Assembly: GCA_030592085.1 (NCBI GenBank)
Contig: JAUUZV010000030.1
Location: 1-16,256, forward strand
Direction of reading: 5' to 3'
Length of the DNA: 16,256 nt
Source of the DNA: Clostridia bacterium
GTDB taxonomy: Bacteria; Bacillota; Clostridia; DUPQ01
Of this stretch, positions 1 to 7,259 are shown piece after piece (position 1 is the stretch's first letter; every line of letters begins with the position of its first letter). The position numbers and the translations under genes were made by a program. The notes under the pieces are model-generated. The model was not told where the DNA came from, searched no databases, and was given only the letters and a program-made list of their open reading frames with translations.

Positions 1-387
1 CCCCTTCGTATTTACTGTAAATGTGTGAGGAATTAAGTCGCTAAGATTATATTCCTCATATGTTTCATCTTTATTAGCAATATATATTTTGCTCTCTCCT
101 ATCATAAATTCACTCATTACTTGTCTACATGCTCCACAAGGATAAGCATGTTCATCAAAATTACCAGTAATTGCTATTTCTATTAACTCTCTTTCTCCTT
201 CAGAAATTGCTTTGAAAATTGCAACTCTTTCTGCACAAATTGTAGAACCATATGCTGCATTTTCAATATTGGTTCCTAGATAAACTTTACCGCTTTTTCC
301 TTTAACCGCTGCACCTACTTTTATACCTGAATAAGGTGAATAGGAATTTTCTAGAGCCTTATAGGCTAATGTTACTAATTTATTCAT
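1..387 (-). CDS. cdd: Cytidine deaminase (3' end cut by window edge)
   Basis: Zinc-dependent deaminase that converts cytidine and deoxycytidine to uridine and deoxyuridine in cytoplasmic pyrimidine salvage. The 129 visible residues carry the family signature: SPYS at 16-19 with VGAA at 24-27, then CAE at 51-53 (zinc ligand C51, proton-shuttling E53) and PCGAC at 83-87 (zinc ligands C84 and C87). Family members are usually about 130-136 residues, so only a few C-terminal residues are missing. The ATG at 387 overlaps the TGA of the upstream dgkA fusion gene (ATGA), and a GGAGG ribosome site sits about 7 bases before it. This is the last visible gene of the phoH operon; in Bacillus the next gene is era, which would lie off the window. 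Identification is firm. Confidence 0.96.
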   Translation of the reverse strand, partial: MNKLVTLAYKALENSYSPYSGIKVGAAVKGKSGKVYLGTNIENAAYGSTICAERVAIFKAISEGERELIEIAITGNFDEHAYPCGACRQVMSEFMIGESKIYIANKDETYEEYNLSDLIPHTFTVNTKG

Positions 388-1100
388 ATGAATACCTCCA
401 CTAATTTAAATATGACTAGGGCAATAGATATACCCAGTAATGCTCCAAATATAACTTCCAAGAAACTATGAACTTTTGTTTCTATTCTACTTTCTGCTAC
501 CATTGTAGCAATTATAAACGATAATATTGCAATATATATGTTTTTTGAGATAATAGCAATACCTGTTGCTAAGCTAAAAGCAATAGCACTATGACCAGAA
601 GGAAATCCACCTTTTAGATGTGTTCCTTTATTAGTTATTCCTTTTATTATTATTACAGCAATTGCAGTTATAATCAAACATAAAATCATTAAGTATAAAG
701 GTGATTTGCTAATAATATTAATAACAAAATCCATTTCACTTTGAGCTTCTTTGTGAAACACTACAATACCCACTAAAACAGCAAATGAGGATGCTACTAG
801 TACAGCCCCTGCTGAAATATCTTTTGCAATCTTAATAATTTCATGATGATCTTTTGTTATTGCATCACCTAATTTTTCAATTGATGTATTAAAAATCTCT
901 GTAATAAAGACTAGTGTTACTGCTAGGGCAATAAATAAGAATTCGCTTTGTGTTAATCTAAAGAAAAAGCTTAATATTAATACTAAGATAGCTGCAATAA
1001 TATGTATTTTCATGTTTCTTTCACTTTTAATAGCTGAAAAAATACCAGTAATTGCAAGATTAAAACTTCTTAATAATTTACTACCTTTAATTTTATTCAT
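384..1100 (-). CDS. dgkA: Fusion of DgkA-type lipid kinase with a PAP2 phosphatase domain
   Basis: Integral membrane protein of 238 residues with two enzymatic halves. Residues 1-120 are a DgkA-family kinase (diacylglycerol or undecaprenol kinase): the active-site segment EIFNTSIE is at 68-75, followed by KDISAGAVL near 93-101, with about three hydrophobic helices. Residues 125-238 form a PAP2-like phosphatase with PSGH at 167-170 and an SR-x5-H motif (S204, R205, H211). In the third PAP2 motif the usual Asp four residues after the His is Glu here (E215). A kinase and a phosphatase in one chain could interconvert a lipid alcohol and its phosphate, probably undecaprenol in cell-wall recycling; that substrate is inference. 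Start ATG overlaps the ybeY stop (ATGA); the ribosome site is weak, suggesting translational coupling. Confidence 0.9.
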   Translation of the reverse strand: MNKIKGSKLLRSFNLAITGIFSAIKSERNMKIHIIAAILVLILSFFFRLTQSEFLFIALAVTLVFITEIFNTSIEKLGDAITKDHHEIIKIAKDISAGAVLVASSFAVLVGIVVFHKEAQSEMDFVINIISKSPLYLMILCLIITAIAVIIIKGITNKGTHLKGGFPSGHSAIAFSLATGIAIISKNIYIAILSFIIATMVAESRIETKVHSFLEVIFGALLGISIALVIFKLVEVFI

Positions 1101-1576
1101 CTACTGTACCCAGCTTTATCTAATATTTCTTTTTGTTTATTTCTCATAAGTAAATCATCTTCATTAGTTAAATGGTCATACCCAAGTAAATGAAGCATTC
1201 CATGAACTAATAAAAATGCTGTTTCCCTTTCAATTGAATGATCATAATCATTTGCTTGAGTTATAATTTTTTCATAAGATATTATTAAATCCCCTAAAAA
1301 TATATCATTTGTTTCGATATTAATATCATATGGTTTATATGTTAGTTTTCCATGTTTATTTTCTAGAATAGGAAAAGATAATATATCAGTTGCCTCGTTA
1401 ATTTCTCTAAACTGTAAATTAATATCTCTTATTAACTTGTTATTTGTTACTGTTATTGTAATTGAAAAATCTTCTTGATAATCTTTAACACAAATTTCAA
1501 GTACCTTTGCAATATCTTTAACAATTTTATTAAAAGGAGTTTTTTCTTTTTCTATTAAATCAATCGATAATTTCAA
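1097..1576 (-). CDS. ybeY: Endoribonuclease YbeY (rRNA maturation factor)
   Basis: Single-strand-specific metallo-endoribonuclease involved in 16S rRNA 3' end maturation and ribosome quality control. The 159-residue product has the family zinc motif HGMLHLLGYDH at 125-135 (H125, H129, H135) and the upstream TDILSFP segment at 63-69. The start is TTG at 1576, not ATG: a ribosome site AGAAGGA (1584-1590) lies 7 bases upstream, and the next residues MKLSIDL match the usual short N-terminal beta strand. The gene begins inside the last 17 bases of pgpH and ends in a 4-base ATGA overlap with dgkA. Neighbour order phoH-pgpH-ybeY-dgkA-cdd is that of Bacillus. Identification is firm; the TTG start is well supported but inferred. 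Confidence 0.95.
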   Translation of the reverse strand: MKLSIDLIEKEKTPFNKIVKDIAKVLEICVKDYQEDFSITITVTNNKLIRDINLQFREINEATDILSFPILENKHGKLTYKPYDINIETNDIFLGDLIISYEKIITQANDYDHSIERETAFLLVHGMLHLLGYDHLTNEDDLLMRNKQKEILDKAGYSR

Positions 1577-3665
1577 TTTTGAGTCCTTCTACTTTTTCAG
1601 GATATTGTATTCGCGAATGAAAATACCCACTAAATACTCTAGTAAAAGCATCAGCTATATCATCTAGATTACGTAATGTTAAATCACACAAATCCAACTG
1701 TCCATCATCAAGCTTATCTTTAATTAATTTTCTTATGAATCCTTCTATCTCACCTTTTGAGGTTTTGTTCATTGATCTAATACTGGCTTCAACTGAGTCA
1801 GCTAACAACACAACAGCCGCTTCTTTGGTAGATGGTCGCGGTCCTGGGTAACGGAAATCTTTTTCATTTGCTTCAACATTTTGTGAAGCTTTATGATAAA
1901 AATATTGTACTAATGTGGTTCCATGATGCTGTAAAATTATATCTCGTATTGCATTTGGAAGTTTATGTTTTTTAGCAAGTTCATAACCATCTTTTGGATG
2001 ATTAGTAATAACAAAAGTACTTAGAGATGGTGTCATTTTATCATGGGGATTATTCTTAGTAGTCTGATTTTCAGAGAAAAATCCTGGTCTGTTTAATTTT
2101 CCAATATCATGATAATATGCCCCTACTCTAGCAAGTAACCCATTTGCTCCAATTGCATCAGCTCCAGCTTCTGCTAAATTTCCTACCATTAAACTATGAT
2201 GATAAGTTCCAGGTGCTTCTAGTAACATTTTTTTTATCAATGGTTGTGATGGGCTTGATAGTTCTAGTAGTTTAAATGGAGTAATTACATTAAATAAACT
2301 TTCAAAAACTGGTAACAACCCTAAAGAAATTACAGAGGATATAATTGAAGCAATTGCAATAAATGCAAAATCAACTAATAATGTTTCAATGGAAACCCCA
2401 TGTAATAATGACATAATTAAAATAATTATTATATTAATAAATCCAACTATAATACCAGAAGCTGCATAGCGTAATCTATTAGATGTATTTTTCACCAAAT
2501 AAACTGAAATAATTCCACCAACAATAGCCATTGTCATATATATGATATCTGCATTTAACATGATTGTTAGTAGAATAGCTATTGGAATAGTAATAATAAT
2601 TGCAAGTCTATGATTAGTTAACATACTTAACATCATTGGAACAATTAATATTGGAATAATCAAATAATAATCATTAGGTATGAAAAAGGCAAAAACAAAT
2701 AGGATAATAATAACTAAACTAATCATTAATAATTGTTTATATGTAACATCATATTTTGGTATAACCATTAATTTAAATAATATTACTAATACAACCATAA
2801 TAGCAACTAATCCTAAAATTAATAAAAAGAAGGATAGATTAAACTCATTTTCCATTAAAGACATATCATTAAGTAATCGAAGATTATCTTTTGTAACAAT
2901 TTCTCCTTTAATGGTTAATTTTGTTCCTCTTTTTATCATAATTGAAAATTGAGATAATACAAATTCATAAGTTTCATCTTTAATGGTTTGTGTTTCATGT
3001 AAATCAATTATGCTATTAACACTTAAAAATGCAGTGGTAATTGAAAATGCAATATTTTGCAATTGATTGTTTGATACAGTTTTTATAATTTCACTGTTAA
3101 ATTCATCTTGATGTACAGATAAGTTTTCACTATTAATGGCTGAAGCTTGTATAGTTGTAAAAACAACTTTATAATTATTCTTAAAATTTTCGTAATCTAA
3201 TAAAGAAATATTACGTAATACTTCAACAGCTTGTGCATTTTCTATTTTAACTCCAAAGTTATTAGAGTAAGCTATGAAATTATTAACAATAGTCTCTCTA
3301 TCTTCATCCGTAGAGTAATCTGATTGTATGGCTACAGACATTTGCGCTCGATATGTATCTGCTTGTGCAAAATATTTTATAATTGATTCAATAGCAGAAT
3401 AAGTTTTTTCTGGTTGTAACAGAACAACATCTTCAACTCTCTCCATTTCATCTTGTGCTTTTTGTATAGTAGCAATTTCATCATAAAAATCTTGATTTAC
3501 AATAGTATCTCTAGTTGCTAATCCATTATCGTCAATCAAAGGGCTCATTGGACTATCTTTTAAAGTAATCATAAATGTAATTAAAATTGCACAAGCTAGA
3601 ATAATAACTGACGTTATTATTAGTTTTTTTCTTTTTTCCCGTGATTCGCGTTTTTCTTTAATCAT
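1560..3665 (-). CDS. pgpH: 7TM-HD cyclic-di-AMP phosphodiesterase (PgpH family)
   Basis: Membrane phosphodiesterase of 701 residues; the family degrades the second messenger c-di-AMP to pApA. Domain order: a first membrane helix at about 14-35, an extracytoplasmic 7TM-HDED region to about 275, a block of hydrophobic helices at about 277-465, and a cytoplasmic HD domain from about 480. HD metal residues are visible: H489/H490 in GTYHHSLM, the H519-D520 pair in YYHDIGK, H556 in ITNHPKDG, HH at 580-581 and D623 in LADSVEA. Length is typical for the family. ATG at 3665 overlaps the TGA of phoH. The ribosome site (AAAGGA about 13 bases upstream) is poor, so coupling to phoH is likely. The B. subtilis counterpart is yqfF/pgpH. 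Specificity for c-di-AMP is taken from the family. Confidence 0.95.
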   Translation of the reverse strand: MIKEKRESREKRKKLIITSVIILACAILITFMITLKDSPMSPLIDDNGLATRDTIVNQDFYDEIATIQKAQDEMERVEDVVLLQPEKTYSAIESIIKYFAQADTYRAQMSVAIQSDYSTDEDRETIVNNFIAYSNNFGVKIENAQAVEVLRNISLLDYENFKNNYKVVFTTIQASAINSENLSVHQDEFNSEIIKTVSNNQLQNIAFSITTAFLSVNSIIDLHETQTIKDETYEFVLSQFSIMIKRGTKLTIKGEIVTKDNLRLLNDMSLMENEFNLSFFLLILGLVAIMVVLVILFKLMVIPKYDVTYKQLLMISLVIIILFVFAFFIPNDYYLIIPILIVPMMLSMLTNHRLAIIITIPIAILLTIMLNADIIYMTMAIVGGIISVYLVKNTSNRLRYAASGIIVGFINIIIILIMSLLHGVSIETLLVDFAFIAIASIISSVISLGLLPVFESLFNVITPFKLLELSSPSQPLIKKMLLEAPGTYHHSLMVGNLAEAGADAIGANGLLARVGAYYHDIGKLNRPGFFSENQTTKNNPHDKMTPSLSTFVITNHPKDGYELAKKHKLPNAIRDIILQHHGTTLVQYFYHKASQNVEANEKDFRYPGPRPSTKEAAVVLLADSVEASIRSMNKTSKGEIEGFIRKLIKDKLDDGQLDLCDLTLRNLDDIADAFTRVFSGYFHSRIQYPEKVEGLKIEIID
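1584..1590 (-). promoter_or_regulatory. Ribosome binding site deciding the TTG start of ybeY
   Basis: On the minus strand this reads AGAAGGA and ends 7 bases before the TTG at 1576. It lies within the 3' coding end of pgpH. It is the reason for choosing the non-ATG start. Confidence 0.7.
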
Positions 3666-4633
3666 ATTTTTTTTGTTTTTCCTTTATAACTTTCATTTTT
3701 TTCATAAGCTTTTATAATTTTTTGTACTAATTCATGTCGTACAACATCTTTATCTGTAAATTTTGTAAAAGCAATTCCTTCAATATTTTTAAGAATTCTA
3801 GCAGCCTCAATTAGTCCAGATTTTTTATCTCGTGGCAAATCAATTTGTGTAATATCTCCAGTAATTATAGCTTTTGATCCAAAGCCCATTCTTGTTAAGA
3901 ACATTTTCATCTGCTGTGGTGTAGTATTTTGAGCTTCATCTAAAATAATAAATGAATTATCTAATGTTCTACCTCTCATATAAGCTAAAGGTACAATTTC
4001 TATTAATCCTTTTTCTTTATTCCTAGCATATGATTCTCTTCCCATAATCTCAAAAAGCGAATCATATAATGGCCTTAGATATGGATCAATTTTGCTTTGC
4101 AAATCACCTGGTAAAAATCCTAGTTTTTCTCCAGCTTCAACTGCAGGTCTGGTAAGAACAATTTTATAATATTCTTCTTTTCTAAAAGCTGTAACCGCCA
4201 TTGCCACAGCTAAAAATGTTTTTCCAGTACCAGCTGGTCCAATTCCAAAAGTAATATCATGATTTTGTATTGCTTTAACATACTTTTTTTGACCATATGT
4301 TTTTGATTTAATTGGCTTCCCTCTTGAGTTTAAGCAAATATAGTCAATGGGATAATTATCCTTGGAGATTACTTGTTCTTTTGCTACGGATGCTAAATAT
4401 TTAATGTTTTGTTTGGTAATTATATCTCCTTCTTTGGCAATGGGCATAATCTGTTTTATTAATTCATATGCCTTTTCTACATTTTCTTCTTCACCAATTA
4501 TTTTAATATCTGTTCCTCTTTGAATAACTGTAATGTTTACAATTTCTTCAATGGTTTTTATATTTTCATCATTGCTACCAAACAGGTTCATGATATGGTC
4601 AATATTATCAAATTGCATTATTTTTTCAGCCAA
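3662..4633 (-). CDS. phoH: PhoH-like ATPase (YbeZ/PhoH family)
   Basis: Cytoplasmic ATPase of 323 residues associated with YbeY and RNA metabolism; its precise biochemical role is not settled. Visible parts: an N-terminal KH-like region (about 1-80), a P-loop GPAGTGKT (132-139) and a Walker B segment FIILDEAQ (228-235), followed by the conserved TGDITQIDLP. Start is TTG at 4633: an almost ideal GGAGGTG site (4641-4647) ends 7 bases before it, whereas the first in-frame ATG (codon 6) would be too far away. First gene of the operon; its TGA overlaps the pgpH ATG. A TATAAT -10 box at 4665-4670 lies upstream. The family assignment is firm; the TTG start rests on ribosome-site spacing. Confidence 0.95.
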   Translation of the reverse strand: MAEKIMQFDNIDHIMNLFGSNDENIKTIEEIVNITVIQRGTDIKIIGEEENVEKAYELIKQIMPIAKEGDIITKQNIKYLASVAKEQVISKDNYPIDYICLNSRGKPIKSKTYGQKKYVKAIQNHDITFGIGPAGTGKTFLAVAMAVTAFRKEEYYKIVLTRPAVEAGEKLGFLPGDLQSKIDPYLRPLYDSLFEIMGRESYARNKEKGLIEIVPLAYMRGRTLDNSFIILDEAQNTTPQQMKMFLTRMGFGSKAIITGDITQIDLPRDKKSGLIEAARILKNIEGIAFTKFTDKDVVRHELVQKIIKAYEKNESYKGKTKKI

Positions 4634-4640
4634 ATATTTA

Positions 4641-4647
4641 CACCTCC
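4641..4647 (-). promoter_or_regulatory. Ribosome binding site deciding the TTG start of phoH
   Basis: On the minus strand this reads GGAGGTG, a strong Shine-Dalgarno sequence, with 7 bases between it and the TTG at 4633. Confidence 0.75.
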
Positions 4648-4664
4648 GTAATATTCAGATATAT

Positions 4665-4693
4665 ATTATAGTACATTGTAGGCCTTCTAGCAA
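4665..4693 (-). promoter_or_regulatory. Promoter of the phoH-pgpH-ybeY-dgkA-cdd operon
   Basis: Minus strand: -35 TTGCTA (4693-4688), a 17-base spacer and a perfect -10 TATAAT (4670-4665). Transcription would begin near 4658, leaving about 25 bases before the phoH TTG, with the ribosome site inside. The -35 box directly abuts the BirA-like palindrome (4694-4729). Prediction by consensus only. Confidence 0.65.
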
Positions 4694-4729
4694 TATTGTC
4701 AACCCCTTGCGCTTATTTGGTTGACAATA
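4694..4729. promoter_or_regulatory. BirA (biotin repressor) operator
   Basis: A perfect inverted repeat with 11-base arms, TATTGTCAACC (4694-4704) and GGTTGACAATA (4719-4729), separated by 14 bases. The core TTGTCAACC-N14-GGTTGACAA matches the layout of known BirA operators in Firmicutes and proteobacteria (TTGTWAACC, 14-16 bases, mirror image). It sits directly upstream of bioY, a biotin uptake gene that is a classical BirA target, and its right arm contains the -35 box of the bioY promoter. Binding by BirA is inferred; birA itself is not in the window. Confidence 0.85.
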
Positions 4730-4749
4730 CAACGCCTTACTGCTATTGT
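4721..4749 (+). promoter_or_regulatory. bioY promoter overlapping the BirA operator
   Basis: Perfect -35 TTGACA (4721-4726), a 17-base spacer and an extended -10, TGC followed by TATTGT (4744-4749). The predicted transcription start, about 7 bases downstream, falls at 4755-4757, on the bioY start codon. The -35 lies inside the right arm of the operator, so repressor and polymerase should exclude each other. Confidence 0.75.
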
Positions 4750-4755
4750 AATAGA

Positions 4756-5277
4756 ATGAAAATTAAAGATATGACTATAATCTCATTATTTATTGCCCTT
4801 ATGATAGCAGGAGCTTTTCTAAAAATTCCTTTCCCATTTATTGAACTAACCTTTCAAGCATTTTTTGCTATTATGGCAGGATTAGTACTTGGATATAAGA
4901 GAGGAATTATTGTTACATTTCTGTATCTTCTTCTTGGTTTATTTGGTTTACCAGTATTTACTAAGGGTGGAGGAATCTCATATGTATTAATACCTTCATT
5001 TGGTTTTATATTATCATTTATACCAGCTTCGTTCTTAACAGGATATTTATATAAAAAGAAACAATGGAATCAATATATAGCAGCTTTAATAGGTATGAGT
5101 ACAATTTATTTAGTGGGTGTACCATATTTCTATGGTGTACTACGATTATATCTTCATAGTGATATGGCTTTTGTTGTTTTGTTAATTTCTTTTATCCCAT
5201 ATTTTATTAAAGATTTACTTCTTGCTATTTTTGGTGGATACCTTCTTCGTTATTTTCGATTTTTGAACCTTGAATAA
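4756..5277 (+). CDS. bioY: BioY biotin uptake protein (ECF transporter S component)
   Basis: Membrane protein of 173 residues that binds biotin and, with the shared ECF energy-coupling module, imports it. It is almost wholly hydrophobic with about six helices and shows BioY family segments: LTFQAFFAIMAGLVLGYKRG near 31-50 and GLPVFTKGGG followed by PSFGF near 64-84. The reading frame stays open upstream to 4696, but that would place the operator and promoter inside the coding region, so the ATG at 4756 (MKIKDM...) is chosen. No Shine-Dalgarno sequence precedes this ATG, and the predicted transcript starts at or within a base or two of it. The 3' end overlaps the convergent radical SAM gene by 53 bases. 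Repression by BirA is likely from the operator. Confidence 0.92.
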   Translation: MKIKDMTIISLFIALMIAGAFLKIPFPFIELTFQAFFAIMAGLVLGYKRGIIVTFLYLLLGLFGLPVFTKGGGISYVLIPSFGFILSFIPASFLTGYLYKKKQWNQYIAALIGMSTIYLVGVPYFYGVLRLYLHSDMAFVVLLISFIPYFIKDLLLAIFGGYLLRYFRFLNLE

Positions 5278-6157
5278 TATTTTCTTTTAGCATTATATTT
5301 TCAATTTGATTAACAATATATCTCCAATTTCTTCCATAATTACAAAACAAAGTTTTCTCTTTTGGCGCACGACCAATCAATCTTTGAACCACGATGTTTT
5401 TATTAAGGTTTTCTAAAAATCCAATTGTTTTCATTATGAATTCATCAATGGTTCCCATTTTTATAAGATTATCATTATACATCTCACCTAGTTTTGTATT
5501 ATTCAATATATATAGAGAATGACACTTTACTTGGTCAACTTTTAAATATGATAATTGTTTTGCACTATTTATTACATCACCAATCGTTTCATTTGGTAAA
5601 TCATTAATCATATGAGCACATACTTTAAGACCATAACTCTTTATTAAATTTGTTGAAGTAACAAAATCTTCATATGTATGATGGCGGTTTAAAAAAGTTA
5701 ATGTACTATTTTTAGTACTTTGAAGACCCATTTCAATTACTATATCAAGTTTATGTTGCTTTGAGATTTCAGATAGAAATAATAATTGTTTTTCATCTAT
5801 ACAATCAGGCCGTGTAGCTATATATATTGCTACTATATCCGGATGAATCACTTCTTTTATATTTTTTGTAAATTTATCTAACGGTAAATATGTATTTGAG
5901 TAATTTTGAAAATAGGCAATAAACTTTTTAGCATTATATTTTTCCCCAATATAAGCCATATTTTTTAGTAGTTGTTTTTTAATTGGAACATGGTTTTTAA
6001 AACTTTCAAAAGCCGTTCCTTCTTCAGAACAAAAAATACAACCTGTTGTATCTTTGTTACCATCTCTATTGGGACACGTTACCTGAGCATTAATGGGAAT
6101 TTTATATACTTTTTGCCCATATGTTTTTTTTAAATATGTAGAAAATTTATAATACAT
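5225..6157 (-). CDS. TIGR01212-family radical SAM protein (YtqA/YhcC-like)
   Basis: Radical S-adenosylmethionine protein; members of this family have no firmly established reaction that I can name. The cluster-binding motif is C-x11-C-x2-C in CPNRDGNKDTTGCIFC, near the N terminus as in YtqA and YhcC. The family pattern of a G-x-KVYK segment just before the first cysteine is also seen (GQKVYK). Two starts are possible: ATG at 6184, overlapping the end of prfB by 26 bases, or ATG at 6157 (MYYKFS), just after the prfB stop. The later one fits the start of relatives better and is used here, giving 310 residues. Neither has a clear ribosome site, so coupling to prfB is likely. The C terminus overlaps the end of bioY on the opposite strand. 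Confidence 0.85.
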   Translation of the reverse strand: MYYKFSTYLKKTYGQKVYKIPINAQVTCPNRDGNKDTTGCIFCSEEGTAFESFKNHVPIKKQLLKNMAYIGEKYNAKKFIAYFQNYSNTYLPLDKFTKNIKEVIHPDIVAIYIATRPDCIDEKQLLFLSEISKQHKLDIVIEMGLQSTKNSTLTFLNRHHTYEDFVTSTNLIKSYGLKVCAHMINDLPNETIGDVINSAKQLSYLKVDQVKCHSLYILNNTKLGEMYNDNLIKMGTIDEFIMKTIGFLENLNKNIVVQRLIGRAPKEKTLFCNYGRNWRYIVNQIENIMLKENIIQGSKIENNEEGIHQK

Positions 6158-6158
6158 T

Positions 6159-7259
6159 TTATTTATTATTAAGTAAGTACGCATTCATTAATTGATCCAA
6201 ATCGCCATCCATAACCTTATTAACATCTCCTATTTCAAAATTTGTTCGATGATCTTTTACCATAGTATATGGACAAAAAACATAAGATCTTATTTGACTA
6301 CCCCAAGCAATTTCTTTTTGTACTCCTTTTAAATCTTCAATTTTTTCTTTTTGTTCGCGCTCTTTCATTTCCATTAACTTTGACATCAATAATTTCATAG
6401 CATAATCTTTATTCTGATGCTGACTTCTCTCAGATTGACAAGCAACTACAATACCTGTTGGTATATGTGTAATTCTAATGGCTGAATCAGTCTTATTAAC
6501 GTGTTGTCCTCCTGCACCTGAAGATCTAAAAGTATCAATCCTTAAATCATCAGATTGAATTTCAATTGTGATATCATCACTTATTTCTGGAATAACTTCC
6601 ATTGAAGCAAATGATGTATGACGTCTACCAGATGAATCAAAAGGAGAAATTCTAACTAATCTATGAACTCCAATTTCAGACTGTAAATATCCATAAGCAT
6701 ATTCACCAGATACACTTGCTGTTACACTTTTTATTCCAGCATCATCTCCTGGTAAAATATCTTGTATAACAAATTTTAATGCACGTCTTTCTGCCCAGCG
6801 ATTATACATTCTTAGTAGCATTTCTACCCAGTCTTGAGCTTCAGTTCCACCTGCTCCTGCATGTAAAGTAATAATAGCATTTTCCTTGTCATGAACACCA
6901 TTTAATAAGGTCATCAAGCGAAGTTCATCATATGCTTGATCAAGTTGTTTGTGTGATAACTTAATTTCCTTTTCAGTTTCAATATCTGCTTGTTCTTGAT
7001 ACATTTCTAAAAACAATTGACAATCATCATATAATTGATTCAAGTTATTTAACATAGAAAGTAATTTTTTCTTTGATTTAATTCCTTGTAAAATTTTTTG
7101 AGATTGTTGATTATCATTCCAAAAACCAGGTTGAGTAGATTTTTCTTCTAAAACTGATATTTCTGATGTTATTTGCTCTGGTTTAATAGACTGCATTAAA
7201 TCAGTAATTTGTTTTTCTTTTTTTGCTAGTATAGCTTTTGTTAATCCAATATCTATCAT
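6159..7259 (-). CDS. prfB: Peptide chain release factor 2, no programmed frameshift
   Basis: RF2 recognises UGA and UAA stop codons and triggers peptide release on the ribosome. The 366-residue product matches the length of B. subtilis RF2. It shows the SPF anticodon-like motif in RISPFDSSGRRHTSF, which separates RF2 from RF1, and the catalytic GGQ in SSGAGGQHVN. The N-terminal helical region leads into QPGFWND, aligned with PEFWND in B. subtilis. Most bacterial prfB genes carry an in-frame UGA and a +1 frameshift near codon 25; here the frame reads through that region uninterrupted with neither stop nor slippery CUU-UGA. The ATG directly follows the TAA of the upstream aminotransferase gene with no gap, so the two are probably co-transcribed and coupled. 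Confidence 0.95.
   Translation of the reverse strand: MIDIGLTKAILAKKEKQITDLMQSIKPEQITSEISVLEEKSTQPGFWNDNQQSQKILQGIKSKKKLLSMLNNLNQLYDDCQLFLEMYQEQADIETEKEIKLSHKQLDQAYDELRLMTLLNGVHDKENAIITLHAGAGGTEAQDWVEMLLRMYNRWAERRALKFVIQDILPGDDAGIKSVTASVSGEYAYGYLQSEIGVHRLVRISPFDSSGRRHTSFASMEVIPEISDDITIEIQSDDLRIDTFRSSGAGGQHVNKTDSAIRITHIPTGIVVACQSERSQHQNKDYAMKLLMSKLMEMKEREQKEKIEDLKGVQKEIAWGSQIRSYVFCPYTMVKDHRTNFEIGDVNKVMDGDLDQLMNAYLLNNK

Noticed and set aside
2680..2952. Plus-strand 90-codon frame inside pgpH
   Set aside because: Low-complexity Ile/Asn/Thr-rich translation opposite the membrane segments of PgpH; a composition artefact.
4696..4755. Upstream extension of bioY (20 more codons)
   Set aside because: It would run through the BirA-like operator and promoter; the extension is Cys/Thr-rich and unlike BioY N termini.
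7180..7259. Programmed frameshift in prfB
   Set aside because: I looked for an in-frame UGA preceded by a slippery codon near codon 25; the frame is open throughout and aligns at full length.
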